From JBJHCA01 sp050485785 (GTDB lineage Bacteria > Bacteroidota > Bacteroidia > Chitinophagales > Saprospiraceae), in NCBI GenBank assembly GCA_050485785.1, contig JBJHCA010000007.1, forward strand, positions 1-63,004: a stretch of DNA of 63,004 bases, written 5' to 3'. Below are positions 16,920 to 25,267 of this stretch, piece after piece. A model generated the notes under the pieces. It had not been told where the DNA came from. It was given only the letters and a program-made list of their open reading frames with translations, and searched no databases. Numbering within the stretch: position 1 is the stretch's first letter; every line of letters begins with the position of its first letter. A program made the translations under genes and the position numbers.

Positions 16920-17665
16920 TTAGAAAGAAACTTTATATGGTGAGCTATACCAATACGCTCCCCTTTTTGTATGGTTTGCAACAAAACGGATCGCAGCAAT
17001 GGATCGACCTGAAACTGGAACATCCTGCCCAATGTGCTGATGCCTTTCTGCACGGCGATGCGGACATTGCTCTGGTGCCGGTGGCGGTATTGCACCAGGT
17101 TCCTGATGCTCACCTCATAAGCCCCTATTGTATAGGTACCGGTGGCCGTGTTTTCTCCGTAGCACTATTCAGCCAAAAACCACTCGGAGAAGTAGAACGG
17201 ATCTGGCTCGATTACCAAAGCCGGACTTCCGTACTGCTTACCCGTCTGCTACTGGAAGAATACTGGAATCTCAATATTCCACTGGAACCGGCCGGAGAAA
17301 ATTTCATCCAGAATCTCGGGCAAAACGATGCCGCTCTCATCATTGGCGATCGCGCCATGGAACGCAGAACACAGTTTAAGTACGTATATGACCTGGGTGA
17401 AGCATGGTTTAAACACACCGGGTTGCCTTTTACCTTTGCCGTTTGGGTGGCCAACCACCCGCCTTCACCGGATTTCGAGATCAGATTCAACAGGGCACTT
17501 ATGCAGGGCCTGGCCATGCGCGATCAGATCATTCCGCTGGAACAAGCCAGATACCCCCATATTTCCCTGCACGATTATTTCTTCTCGTACCTCGACTACA
17601 GGTTTGACAAACCCAAAAAAGAAGCCTTACAATTGTTTTTGGACAAAACGCGCAAGTGGGTTTAG
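16916..17665 (+). CDS. mqnA: Chorismate dehydratase MqnA
   Basis: 249 residues. It converts chorismate to 3-enolpyruvylbenzoate, the first committed step of the futalosine menaquinone pathway. The start VSYTNTLPFLYGL corresponds to the family's V-x-Y-x-N-x-x-P segment; DADIALVPVAVL and a later AALIIGDRAME (family: LIGDxAL) are the ligand-binding parts of this periplasmic-binding-protein fold. LPFTFAVWVAN is also typical. There is no signal peptide, so it is cytoplasmic. Its ATG overlaps the TGA of the phosphatase gene. It is convergent with pyrB. Confidence 0.88.
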   Translation: MIRKKLYMVSYTNTLPFLYGLQQNGSQQWIDLKLEHPAQCADAFLHGDADIALVPVAVLHQVPDAHLISPYCIGTGGRVFSVALFSQKPLGEVERIWLDYQSRTSVLLTRLLLEEYWNLNIPLEPAGENFIQNLGQNDAALIIGDRAMERRTQFKYVYDLGEAWFKHTGLPFTFAVWVANHPPSPDFEIRFNRALMQGLAMRDQIIPLEQARYPHISLHDYFFSYLDYRFDKPKKEALQLFLDKTRKWV

Positions 17666-17744
17666 CAGAACTCCCGGTGGCAATTCCGAATGGGGATCCG
17701 TTTGCTCCGTGTCCGTCTGTAATGTGGATTCCCTGAGTGTTTTT

Positions 17745-17763
17745 TATATCTCTTTGTTGTGCG
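17745..17763 (-). repeat. Possible divergent copy of the dispersed repeat
   Basis: On the minus strand CGCACAACAAAGAGATATA resembles the core of the dispersed element (CAAARAGATATC). It lies between the convergent genes mqnA and pyrB. There is no flanking GC hairpin, and the downstream part does not match, so this is a weak call. Confidence 0.25.
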
Positions 17764-17774
17764 TTTTTCCCGTA

Positions 17775-18704
17775 TCAGGCAGCTACCCTGATATGCTGAC
17801 TTAGCAGGTAAAGTACCGCCATCCTGACTGCGACACCATTTTCAACCTGTCTCAGGATTATGGAGGCATCCGAATCGGCCACATCATTGGCAATCTCAAT
17901 TCCCCTGTTCATGGGTCCCGGGTGCATAATAACCGGCTGCACATTCAGTTTTTTCAGGCGGGAAGCCGTAATGCCGTATTGAAGGGTGTATTCACGAAGA
18001 CTGGGGATGTACCTGGTTTGCTGCCGCTCCAGTTGAATGCGTAAAATATTGGCCACATCACACCAGGCCAGGGTTTTGTCTAAATCGTAACTTACACGAA
18101 CTCCCAGTGCAGATATATGTTTGGGAATAAGTGTTGGTGGTCCGCAAAGTTCGACTTCTGCACCCAGTTTCAGCAGGCAGAATATATTACTCAACGCTAC
18201 CCTGCTGTGCAATATATCCCCAATGATAGCCACCTTCAATTTTTGAAGGCTGCCGGTTTTTTCCAGAATACTGAACGCATCCAGCAAGGCCTGGGTGGGA
18301 TGCTCGTGAGTCCCGTCACCGGCGTTGACAACACAGGCATCCACTTTATCGGCAATATACCATTGCGCACCGGGCATGGGATGCCGCATCACCAACATAT
18401 CCACTTTCATGCTCAGTATGTTGTTTACGGTATCCAGCAGGGTTTCACCTTTCTTGACCGAACTGGAGGAGGCCGAAAAATTGACCACATCCGCTGACAG
18501 TCTTTTTTCGGCAAGCTCAAATGAAACCCTGGTTCGGGTGGAATCTTCAAAAAACAGATTGGCAATGGTAATGTCTCTCAGGCTGGGAACCTTTTTTATG
18601 GGCCGCTGAAGTACTTCCTTAAAATGTTGAGCAGTTTCGAGAATCAGGGTAATATCATCAGGGGTTAGTTCTTGAATTCCCAGTAAATGTTTGCTGCTTA
18701 ACAT
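17775..18704 (-). CDS. pyrB: Aspartate carbamoyltransferase catalytic subunit
   Basis: 309 residues. It catalyses carbamoyl phosphate + aspartate to carbamoyl-aspartate in pyrimidine synthesis. The carbamoyl-phosphate motif STRTR is at 55-59 (FFEDSTRTRVSFE); VNAGDGTHEHPTQALLD and VIMHPGPMNRGIEI are the other hallmark segments. Start: ATG at 18704 is chosen; a TTG at 18713 is in frame but adds only three residues. The gene follows pyrR after 10 bases. No regulatory subunit pyrI is adjacent, so it is of the unregulated trimer type seen with pyrR. Confidence 0.93.
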   Translation of the reverse strand: MLSSKHLLGIQELTPDDITLILETAQHFKEVLQRPIKKVPSLRDITIANLFFEDSTRTRVSFELAEKRLSADVVNFSASSSSVKKGETLLDTVNNILSMKVDMLVMRHPMPGAQWYIADKVDACVVNAGDGTHEHPTQALLDAFSILEKTGSLQKLKVAIIGDILHSRVALSNIFCLLKLGAEVELCGPPTLIPKHISALGVRVSYDLDKTLAWCDVANILRIQLERQQTRYIPSLREYTLQYGITASRLKKLNVQPVIMHPGPMNRGIEIANDVADSDASIILRQVENGVAVRMAVLYLLSQHIRVAA

Positions 18705-18714
18705 GCGGGGCAAT

Positions 18715-19272
18715 TTATACGGCTAGTGGTTTTCCGTGATAAAGTATCACCTTGTCCTCTCCCTGTATTTCTTTCCACTCTACCTTTACATAAGCATCAT
18801 CCAGAGCAACTACTGTGATTCCGGTAAAATCGGGTTTCACAGGCAGGTGGCGGTTGAACCGGCGGTCGACAAATGCCAGTAGATGAAGATCCTTGGGTCT
18901 TCCGTAATGCTGAATGGCTGAAAATGCCGCTACCACTGTTCTGCCGGTATACAATACGTCATCCACCAGAATTACCCGCTTGTTTTCAACCAGGAAGTTG
19001 ATTTCCGTACTGCTGGCTTCCAGTGGGGTCTGTGTCCGCCTGAAGTCATCGCGGTAAAAGGTTACATCCAGTTTGCCGAAGGGTATTTCCCTCCGCCCGG
19101 TAAGTTCAATGATACGGCTGTGGATGCGTTTACCCAAAGGTACACCGCCCTTTTGAAGGGCTATGATACAGGTATCTTCAAAATCGTTATACTCTTCCAT
19201 GAGTTCGCGGCAGATCCTTTCCAGTGTGAGGCCAAATCGCGGTTCTCCAAGACTGATAATTCCGTTTTCCAT
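18715..19272 (-). CDS. pyrR: PyrR-type phosphoribosyltransferase (pyrimidine operon regulator/uracil PRTase)
   Basis: 185 residues from ATG 19272 (MENGIISLGEPRFGLTLERIC). The PRPP-binding loop RVILVDDVLYTGRTV is at about 99-113, and an upstream ALQKGGVPLGKRI forms the other side of the site; DVTFYRDDFRRT is typical of PyrR. In this family PyrR binds UMP and controls pyr mRNA, and often has weak uracil phosphoribosyltransferase activity. It sits between argS (13-base gap) and pyrB (10-base gap). I see no convincing PyrR anti-terminator in the short gaps, so regulation by attenuation here is not demonstrated. Confidence 0.88.
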   Translation of the reverse strand: MENGIISLGEPRFGLTLERICRELMEEYNDFEDTCIIALQKGGVPLGKRIHSRIIELTGRREIPFGKLDVTFYRDDFRRTQTPLEASSTEINFLVENKRVILVDDVLYTGRTVVAAFSAIQHYGRPKDLHLLAFVDRRFNRHLPVKPDFTGITVVALDDAYVKVEWKEIQGEDKVILYHGKPLAV

Positions 19273-19285
19273 ATTCGCTCTGTCT

Positions 19286-21043
19286 TTACATCCGTTCGGG
19301 CAATTCAATACCCAGCAGATTCATACTGTGTTCTAAAACCCGGGCCACGGCATGGCAAAGGTACAAACGAAATTGCCGTATTGAGGCATCGGGATGATGT
19401 AATATCGGATAATCGTGATAATATCGGTGAAATGCTTTTGCCAGAGCATAAGCATAATTGGTTACGTCAGATGGGTTGTATTGGCGAGCTGCCGACTTCA
19501 CCACTTCTGGATACTCGGTCAGTAACACCATGATCTCCTTTTCAGGCTTTTCCGGTTCCGTAACAATTGCCGAAAGATCTGTGACCACTTCAATACCTGC
19601 CTTCCGGGCAATCGATGAGATGCGCACGTATGCATTTTGAATGTAAGGGCCGGTTTGCCCCTGCATATCCAGAGATTCTTCGGGATTGAAAATAATTCGC
19701 TTGCGGGGATGTACCCTAAGTATGTAATACTTCAATGCGGCCATGCCAATTTTGCGATAGATCTCCCGGCGTTCACTTTCTTCAAGATCTGCGAGCAGGC
19801 CACGCTCTTCACCGGTTTGTGCAGCAGTAGCCACCATGTCATCCATCAGATCATCAGCATCCACTACGGTGCCTTCTCTTGTCTTCATTCTGCCGGATGG
19901 AAGATCTACCATGGCATACGACAAATGATACAACCCATCAGCAAAAGGTTCACCCATTCTGCGGACTATCTCGAACAATACCTGAAAGTGGTAATCCTGT
20001 TCATTAGCCACAACATACACCATCCGGCGTGCACCAAAATCATCGTATCGCAACATGGCTGTGCCAATGTCCTGTGTAATGTACACCGAGGTGCCATCTG
20101 AGCGCAAAACCAATTTATGATCCAAACCGGCATCAGACAGATCGATCCATACACTTCCGTCATCCTTTTGGAAAAACACGCCGGATGAAAGTCCTTTTTT
20201 GATCACTTCCTTACCGAGCAGGTAAGTGTCTGACTCATAATAAAGTTTGTCAAACCACACGCCAAGCCGGTTATAAGTCACATTGTGACCATCGTAAACC
20301 CAACCGTTCATCCGTGCCCAGAGTTCGCGGGTTTCAGGGTCACCGGCTTCCCACCGGAGCAGCATTTCACGGGCTTCCTTCATTAACGGTGTATCTTCGC
20401 CTTCCGGCAGAGCATCTGCCTGCTTTTTGGCTTCTATGTCAAACATTACATAGTACTTGCCCACCAGCTGATCGCCTGCAATACCCGAAGATTCAGGTGT
20501 TTCGCCATCTGCATATTTCAGCCAGGCAACCATGCTCTTGCAAATGGCAATTCCCCGGTCGTTGATGATCTGCACGCGTTTTACATCACAGCCCGTCAAT
20601 TCCAGGATATTGGACATGGACCAACCCAGCAAAATATTGCGAATATGCCCCAGATGAAGTGGCTTATTGGTATTGGGCGATGAGAACTCAATGAGTACTG
20701 TATCACCGTGCTGTTCAGGAATGATGAATGCTTCTGGGTGCAATGCATGCTGCATAGCAAAGGGCCATGCAGCAACGCCAAGTGATAAATTGAGAAAGCC
20801 GCCTTTGGCTTCTGCATGCTTTATCCATTGACTGTGCTTGCCAAACCATGAAGCCAGTGCCTGTGCCAGCTCATTGGGATTTAACTTCAATTGCTTGAGA
20901 ACAGGAAACATGACCAGAGTAAAATCTCCTTCGAACTCCTTTTTTGTTGCCGTCAGTACCAGTTCGTCGTCCGGTACCGACAATTGGTAAAGTTCCCGGA
21001 GTGCAGCACTTACTTCGCTTCGTATACTTGATTTCAGGTTCAT
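19286..21043 (-). CDS. argS: Arginyl-tRNA synthetase
   Basis: 585 residues, normal for the family. It charges tRNA-Arg. The N-terminal additional domain is at about 1-100, followed by the class I HIGH-type motif HLGH at 130-133 (SSPNTNKPLHLGHIRN), the catalytic core, GRMKTREGTVVDADDL in place of the KMSK loop, and the C-terminal anticodon-binding domain ending LLGIELPERM. Start: ATG 21043 is chosen because AAAAGGGAACC precedes it; a GTG at 21058 is in frame. It is probably the first gene of argS-pyrR-pyrB. Confidence 0.95.
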   Translation of the reverse strand: MNLKSSIRSEVSAALRELYQLSVPDDELVLTATKKEFEGDFTLVMFPVLKQLKLNPNELAQALASWFGKHSQWIKHAEAKGGFLNLSLGVAAWPFAMQHALHPEAFIIPEQHGDTVLIEFSSPNTNKPLHLGHIRNILLGWSMSNILELTGCDVKRVQIINDRGIAICKSMVAWLKYADGETPESSGIAGDQLVGKYYVMFDIEAKKQADALPEGEDTPLMKEAREMLLRWEAGDPETRELWARMNGWVYDGHNVTYNRLGVWFDKLYYESDTYLLGKEVIKKGLSSGVFFQKDDGSVWIDLSDAGLDHKLVLRSDGTSVYITQDIGTAMLRYDDFGARRMVYVVANEQDYHFQVLFEIVRRMGEPFADGLYHLSYAMVDLPSGRMKTREGTVVDADDLMDDMVATAAQTGEERGLLADLEESERREIYRKIGMAALKYYILRVHPRKRIIFNPEESLDMQGQTGPYIQNAYVRISSIARKAGIEVVTDLSAIVTEPEKPEKEIMVLLTEYPEVVKSAARQYNPSDVTNYAYALAKAFHRYYHDYPILHHPDASIRQFRLYLCHAVARVLEHSMNLLGIELPERM

Positions 21044-21068
21044 GGTTCCCTTTTCCACATTTAGTGCG

Positions 21069-21076
21069 CAAAGCTA
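21069..21076 (-). promoter_or_regulatory. Putative argS operon promoter -7 box (TAGCTTTG on the minus strand)
   Basis: On the minus strand this reads TAGCTTTG, an exact TAnnTTTG box, 25 bases upstream of the argS ATG. I see no clear -33 element at the expected distance. Confidence 0.45.
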
Positions 21077-21200
21077 CATAAACCCTGCTATTAGCCTGAT
21101 GATTTATGCTTGATTTATCCCTTGCTGTAGTGCCTTTAGTAAAACGGAAGCGTCCGGATACGGTGCCAAATTCAGGAGTAAACGCAACGAAACCCTTTAC

Positions 21201-21218
21201 GCCCCCGCAAGCGGGGGC
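21201..21218. repeat. Perfect GC-rich palindrome in the argS/metalloprotease divergent gap
   Basis: GCCCCCGC, AA, GCGGGGGC: an 8-bp perfect inverted repeat with a two-base spacer, followed by seven A on the plus strand. A U-run after the hairpin is missing in both directions, so it is not a normal terminator. It may be a cruciform or protein-binding site. The rest of the gap (21077-21304) is AT-rich and holds nothing else I can name. Confidence 0.5.
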
Positions 21219-21304
21219 AAAAAAAGCTATACATCACTAAACATCAAAAAAATAGTGCTCAAAAAATAAAAATGGCGTATCTTAGTCGATTAAAAGTTTG
21301 AGTA

Positions 21305-23467
21305 ATGAAGTACGTTTTTCTAGTCTTTTGCCTATTACTTATCAGTATTTATCTTTCTGCTCAGGTTGATGCCTGGTACTCACCGGCTAATTCTGCGGAT
21401 ATTGCACATCCCTATATTGATGTATCGACAGCTTTTCAGGTCAATGATCCGGAGTTTATTGCTGAAACATTATCCAGGGCCTGGTTATCGGGAGAAACAT
21501 TTCTTTTCACTCTGCCTGATCAGCAAGGTGATGCCATACAAGTCAGTTTAACGGCCAGCGTTGTAATGCATCCGGGGCTATCTGCCCGATATCCCGGTAT
21601 TCTGCCGTTTCGTGGATTTGTGAGCGACCGGCCCGAAACAATGGTTCGCCTTGAACTGACCATGCATGGATTGTCGGCTGCCATTTTTGATGAAGCCGGA
21701 CAAATGGTGTATCAACCGGTAACCGGCAGTCATGATAAATTTATTCACTACATAAAGGGAGATGCAGCACCGCTTCGCACTTCCACTTTCAGCTGCGGAG
21801 TGACTGAAGTGGCTGACCCTTCGCCTATGGCATCCTTTCAACGAACTGCCGACAGCCTGTCATTGCGCAAGTATCGGCTGGCAGTAGCCGCTACCGGAGA
21901 ATACACGCAGTTTCACGGAGGTACGGTTGAAGCAGGGCTGGCAGCAGTTGTGGTGACCGTTAACCGAATGACTGGGATTTACGAAAGGGATTTTGGTGTA
22001 AGCTTTGAACTCATTGAAAATAATGACACCTTGATTTATACGGATCCATTTACAGATCCGTACAACAACAACAGCCCAAATCAAATGATCAATCAGAACC
22101 AGAGCAACCTGAATGACGTAATCGGCATGGCCAATTACGATGTGGGACATGTGCTGGGTACGGCAGGTGGTGGCCTGGCCGGACTGGGAGTGGTATGCAA
22201 CCACAACAGCAAAGCCAGAGGAATGACGGGTTTGTCATCACCTGTAGGCGACCCATTTGATGTTGACTATGTGAGTCATGAGGTAGGTCATCAGTTCAGG
22301 GGAAATCATACTTTTAATTTTTGCAATGGCAGCAGTGGTCCCGTGCCATTTGAACCCGGAAGCGGGTCAACAATTATGGCCTATGCCGGCCTTTGCGGAA
22401 TCAATAATGTGCAAACTTTCAGCGACGACTACTTCAATGCAGGCACATTGAATGAAGTGTACAATTTTATACATACCGGTACAGGTTCTTTTTGCCCCCA
22501 AATGATAAATACCGGAAACTTTGCCCCTGAAGTGGAAATACTCAGCATTACACCGATTGCCATCCCCATGAGTACTCCTTTTAAACTGGAAGCTCATGCC
22601 ACAGACCCCAATGATGATGCAATCACTTATTGCTGGGAGCAAATCGACTCAGGCCCGGCTGCACCCATGAACAACCCGGCTGGCAATTCACCCCTTTTCA
22701 GAACACGTAATCCGACAGCATCGCCGGTCAGGTATTTTCCTCAGTTGAGCACCGTGATCAACGGAACATTTGACTTGCGGGAGCAGCTTCCTACCTATGC
22801 GCGTTCCATGACCTTCAGGGTAACAGCCAGGGACAACAATCCGGAAACCGGAAGTTATGATTATAAGGTAATCAGCTTTGTAGTGGACGATAATGCCGGT
22901 CCGTTCAGGGTTACCTACCCTACTGCATCCGATGATGTAATGTTTGCAGGTGTCCCCCAGACCGTCACCTGGGATGCTGCCAATACAGATGAGTTTCCAA
23001 CTTCCTGCCATGCCGTCCATATTTTATTGTCGCTCGACGGAGGCTGGACATGGCCTGTTGAACTGGCTGATGAAGTGCCCAATACGGGTGAAGCTCAGGT
23101 AATTTTGCCTGAAGAATTTGTATCCACTGCACGGATTAAGGTAAAGGCAGCTGACAATATTTTTTACAACATTTCGGAAGCCAATTTTACCATTGAAGAG
23201 TATACGTCGTCGCAAAATCTCATTGAGCATCAGGTAAGCATTTTGCCTAATCCGGCCGGTAATTATGTCAGAATTACAGGTTTGGAGCACCATAATGCAG
23301 ACCATATTACCGTTTTTGACATGAAAGGTCGTTTGGTACAATCTTTGGCCATAGATCAGCATGTTGTCACACCTGAATTGAATGTGGCTTCACTGAGCGC
23401 AGGGCTTTATATGATTGTGATACAGACTGGCCATGGATTAATTTGTGAACGTTTTGTTAAGAAGTAG
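21305..23467 (+). CDS. Secreted metzincin zinc metalloprotease (reprolysin-like) with T9SS type A sorting domain
   Basis: 720 residues. Signal peptide (KYVFLVFCLLLISIYLSAQ), then a propeptide-like region to about 190, then a reprolysin/M12B-like domain: VNRMTGIYERDFGVSFELI, the zinc motif HEVGHQFRGNH at 325-335, and a downstream Met-turn (TIMAYAGLCG) near 358. Ig/fibronectin-like strands follow (PEVEILSITPIAIPM, FRVTYPTASDDVMFAG), and the C-terminus is a T9SS type A domain (SILPNPAGNYVRI, VFDMKGRLVQSL, LSAGLYMIVIQ). It should be exported by T9SS and act outside the cell. HExxHxxGxxH with the Met-turn makes catalytic activity likely. It is monocistronic. Confidence 0.88.
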   Translation: MKYVFLVFCLLLISIYLSAQVDAWYSPANSADIAHPYIDVSTAFQVNDPEFIAETLSRAWLSGETFLFTLPDQQGDAIQVSLTASVVMHPGLSARYPGILPFRGFVSDRPETMVRLELTMHGLSAAIFDEAGQMVYQPVTGSHDKFIHYIKGDAAPLRTSTFSCGVTEVADPSPMASFQRTADSLSLRKYRLAVAATGEYTQFHGGTVEAGLAAVVVTVNRMTGIYERDFGVSFELIENNDTLIYTDPFTDPYNNNSPNQMINQNQSNLNDVIGMANYDVGHVLGTAGGGLAGLGVVCNHNSKARGMTGLSSPVGDPFDVDYVSHEVGHQFRGNHTFNFCNGSSGPVPFEPGSGSTIMAYAGLCGINNVQTFSDDYFNAGTLNEVYNFIHTGTGSFCPQMINTGNFAPEVEILSITPIAIPMSTPFKLEAHATDPNDDAITYCWEQIDSGPAAPMNNPAGNSPLFRTRNPTASPVRYFPQLSTVINGTFDLREQLPTYARSMTFRVTARDNNPETGSYDYKVISFVVDDNAGPFRVTYPTASDDVMFAGVPQTVTWDAANTDEFPTSCHAVHILLSLDGGWTWPVELADEVPNTGEAQVILPEEFVSTARIKVKAADNIFYNISEANFTIEEYTSSQNLIEHQVSILPNPAGNYVRITGLEHHNADHITVFDMKGRLVQSLAIDQHVVTPELNVASLSAGLYMIVIQTGHGLICERFVKK

Positions 23468-23760
23468 GCCGGAAAGAATTCAAAAACAGTCGTGAAAAAA
23501 TCCGGATTTGGAAGTTTCAAAAGTTCTGTTTAAATTTATTCTAAACAAACCAAGCGGCTCGTTTTATTGAAAGTTAAAAAAACAAATGCCTGAAAATGAT
23601 ACCCTGAAAAACAATCGCTTCAAAATGTAACCGACTCCATTCATTATGTTTTAAGCGAAAAAACACCCGGGAACAGCATCTGAAATGCACCCGAAAGTTT
23701 TCAAAAAATCAGAATCAGGTGATTTAACAAAACTTTAACCACAATCAAAAACAGATCATC

Positions 23761-24285
23761 ATGAACCACCCACAAAGAGAAAACATCAACCACATCCTGG
23801 ACGAAATTACTCCTAACCTCAATACTTTCGCATTAAGGCTTACCAAGAACCTTGATGACGCCAAAGACCTTTACCAGGAAACCATTTTCAAGATACTCAC
23901 CAACATCAATAAGTTTAAGGTGGGTACCAACATCAAGGCCTGGAGCTACACCATTATGCGAAATACCTTTATCAACGGATACAGGAAAAAGCAACGGAGA
24001 AATACCATTTCAGATTCCACGGATGAGAATTTCTACCTGAATTCATCGCAGGACATTGTTCCCAATGACGGCGAAACCATGATTGCCATTCAGGAAATGG
24101 AATACGAAATAAATGACTTGCGCGATGACTGGAAAATTCCTTTCCTCATGCATTACACCGGATACAAATACCAGGAAATTGCCGATCACCTCGATCTGCC
24201 TCTGGGAACCGTAAAGAGCAAGATTTTCCACGCCAGAAAACACCTTCAGGCAAAGCTCAAGCACATAGAGCGTTACACACAGTAA
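23761..24285 (+). CDS. ECF-type RNA polymerase sigma factor
   Basis: 174 residues. Region 2 is at about 20-85 (FALRLTKNLDDAKDLYQETIFKI, KAWSYTIMRNTFINGYRK), followed by a linker and region 4 helix-turn-helix at about 118-168 (DDWKIPFLMHYTGYKYQEIADHLDLPLGTVKSKIFHARK). It is of sigma-70 family type ECF. No anti-sigma gene is next to it, which is common for this conserved Bacteroidota group. Its own mRNA ends at a strong terminator 44 bases downstream. The 293-base gap upstream (23468-23760) is AT-rich, with no recognised promoter box of the TAnnTTTG type, so it may be autoregulated or use another sigma factor. Confidence 0.9.
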   Translation: MNHPQRENINHILDEITPNLNTFALRLTKNLDDAKDLYQETIFKILTNINKFKVGTNIKAWSYTIMRNTFINGYRKKQRRNTISDSTDENFYLNSSQDIVPNDGETMIAIQEMEYEINDLRDDWKIPFLMHYTGYKYQEIADHLDLPLGTVKSKIFHARKHLQAKLKHIERYTQ

Positions 24286-24328
24286 TCAGTTTGAATAACA
24301 GACTTTTTTATAACAATTTTTCTATCAG

Positions 24329-24370
24329 CCCCGACTGGCAACCCAAACAGTCGGGGTTTCTTTTTTTTTT
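24329..24370 (+). terminator. Rho-independent terminator of the sigma-factor gene, abutting the next start codon
   Basis: CCCCGACTG, ten-base loop, CAGTCGGGG, then TTTC and ten T. The T-run ends at 24370, only five bases before the ATG of the GNAT gene at 24376, so no room remains for a separate promoter between them. Confidence 0.9.
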
Positions 24371-24375
24371 ACCGT

Positions 24376-24966
24376 ATGAATATTCAGATCTGCCGATTGA
24401 GCGGTGCCGAAGCACACCGGTATATGGATGATCTTGCACGTCTTCGCATGGCGGTTTTCAAAGAGTATCCTTACCTGTATGATGGGAACCCTGAATATGA
24501 AGCCAAATACCTGAAGACCTATCTCGATACCCAAAACGCCGTATTGATTGCCGCACTAAATGAGGGCAAGGTAATTGGTATGGCTTCAGGACTGCCACTT
24601 GCCGCTGAAACTCCTGAAGTGATCAATCCTGTAAAGCAAGCCGGGTACAAGCCCGAAGAGGTTTTCTACCTGGGTGAATCTGTGTTGCTCCCTCAGTATC
24701 GTGGCCGGGGAACTGGTAAAGTGCTGATGAACATGAGAATTGAATATGCAGTAGAACAAGGATTCAGGATAGCAGTTTTTTGTGCCGTTTCACGGCCAGA
24801 AGATCATCCCCTAAAACCGGATGATTATCGTCCGCTGGATGGATTCTGGCATTCCCGGGGCTTCGCAAAACAACCTGACCTCACTACCGGGTTTACATGG
24901 AAAGACATTGACAAGCAGGCTGAAGACGAGAAAACCATGGTGTTTTGGATTAAACAATTGGTTTAG
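24376..24966 (+). CDS. GNAT family N-acetyltransferase
   Basis: 196 residues. The acetyl-CoA pyrophosphate loop is the Q-x-x-G-x-G type sequence YRGRGTGKVLMNMRIEY near 115-130, preceded by the strand FYLGESVLLPQ. The N-terminus DDLARLRMAVFKEYPYLYDGN and the end GFWHSRGF are typical of a Bacteroidota GNAT group of unknown substrate. Start ATG 24376 keeps the complete N-terminal strand; it lies five bases after the T-run of the sigma-factor terminator. The message must therefore come from read-through or from a promoter inside the sigma gene. Confidence 0.8.
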   Translation: MNIQICRLSGAEAHRYMDDLARLRMAVFKEYPYLYDGNPEYEAKYLKTYLDTQNAVLIAALNEGKVIGMASGLPLAAETPEVINPVKQAGYKPEEVFYLGESVLLPQYRGRGTGKVLMNMRIEYAVEQGFRIAVFCAVSRPEDHPLKPDDYRPLDGFWHSRGFAKQPDLTTGFTWKDIDKQAEDEKTMVFWIKQLV

Positions 24967-25029
24967 ATTCAATATTCGACATTCATCCGCATTGAATTTT
25001 CAACAACAACGCCAAATTTTATTGTTATT

Positions 25030-25052
25030 TATCCGATTAATATGGGGCTGAT
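25030..25052 (+). repeat. 23-bp direct repeat, first copy
   Basis: A 23-base sequence beginning TATCCGATTAA and ending GGGGCTGAT occurs here and again at 25111-25133 without a mismatch, 81 bases apart. The two copies bracket a -7 promoter box at 25087-25094. An exact 23-mer duplicated this closely is not chance. The 301-base gap between the GNAT gene and the next open frame holds only these repeats, the promoter box and the short leader frame at 25172. Confidence 0.9.
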
Positions 25053-25086
25053 CTACTTTCATTGCAAAGTTTCAATCTAAATCACC

Positions 25087-25094
25087 TATCTTTG
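25087..25094 (+). promoter_or_regulatory. Promoter between the 23-bp repeats (TATCTTTG)
   Basis: An exact TAnnTTTG -7 box; TTG at 25062-25064 could serve as the -33 element (22 bases apart). One 23-bp repeat ends 34 bases upstream and the other begins 16 bases downstream of the box, an arrangement suited to a repressor that bridges or blocks the promoter. Confidence 0.5.
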
Positions 25095-25110
25095 AATCCT
25101 AATGATCAAT

Positions 25111-25133
25111 TATCCGATTAATATGGGGCTGAT
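25111..25133 (+). repeat. 23-bp direct repeat, second copy
   Basis: Identical to 25030-25052. It lies just downstream of the expected transcription start, so it would be in the leader of the message for the unknown gene at 25268. Confidence 0.9.
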
Positions 25134-25171
25134 TCACTTGACTTACGATCCCGGATTTACACAAACAAGCA

Positions 25172-25255
25172 ATGAGCGTCAAGCCAAGACAATATTTCCG
25201 AAGCAGCCATGGTGAATTTACTCCCAATGCAGTTCATATAAGCCATTCTACGTAG
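25172..25255 (+). other. 27-codon leader frame ending in an in-frame amber codon before the unknown gene
   Basis: ATG at 25172 opens a frame of 27 codons (MSVKPRQYFRSSHGEFTPNA and seven more) that stops at TAG 25253-25255. Four codons later, in the same frame, lies the ATG used for the large open frame at 25268. Either this is the true N-terminus of that protein, cut by a CAG-to-TAG type change, or it is an upstream leader peptide. The promoter box at 25087 and second repeat lie in front of this ATG, which favours the first reading. Confidence 0.4.
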
Positions 25256-25267
25256 GGGACATCAGCT

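Noticed and set aside
18705..18713. TTG start for pyrB and a TTG start for pyrR at 19308
   Set aside because: ATG codons at 18704 and 19272 are nearby and give the usual family N-termini; the pyrR extension would overlap argS.
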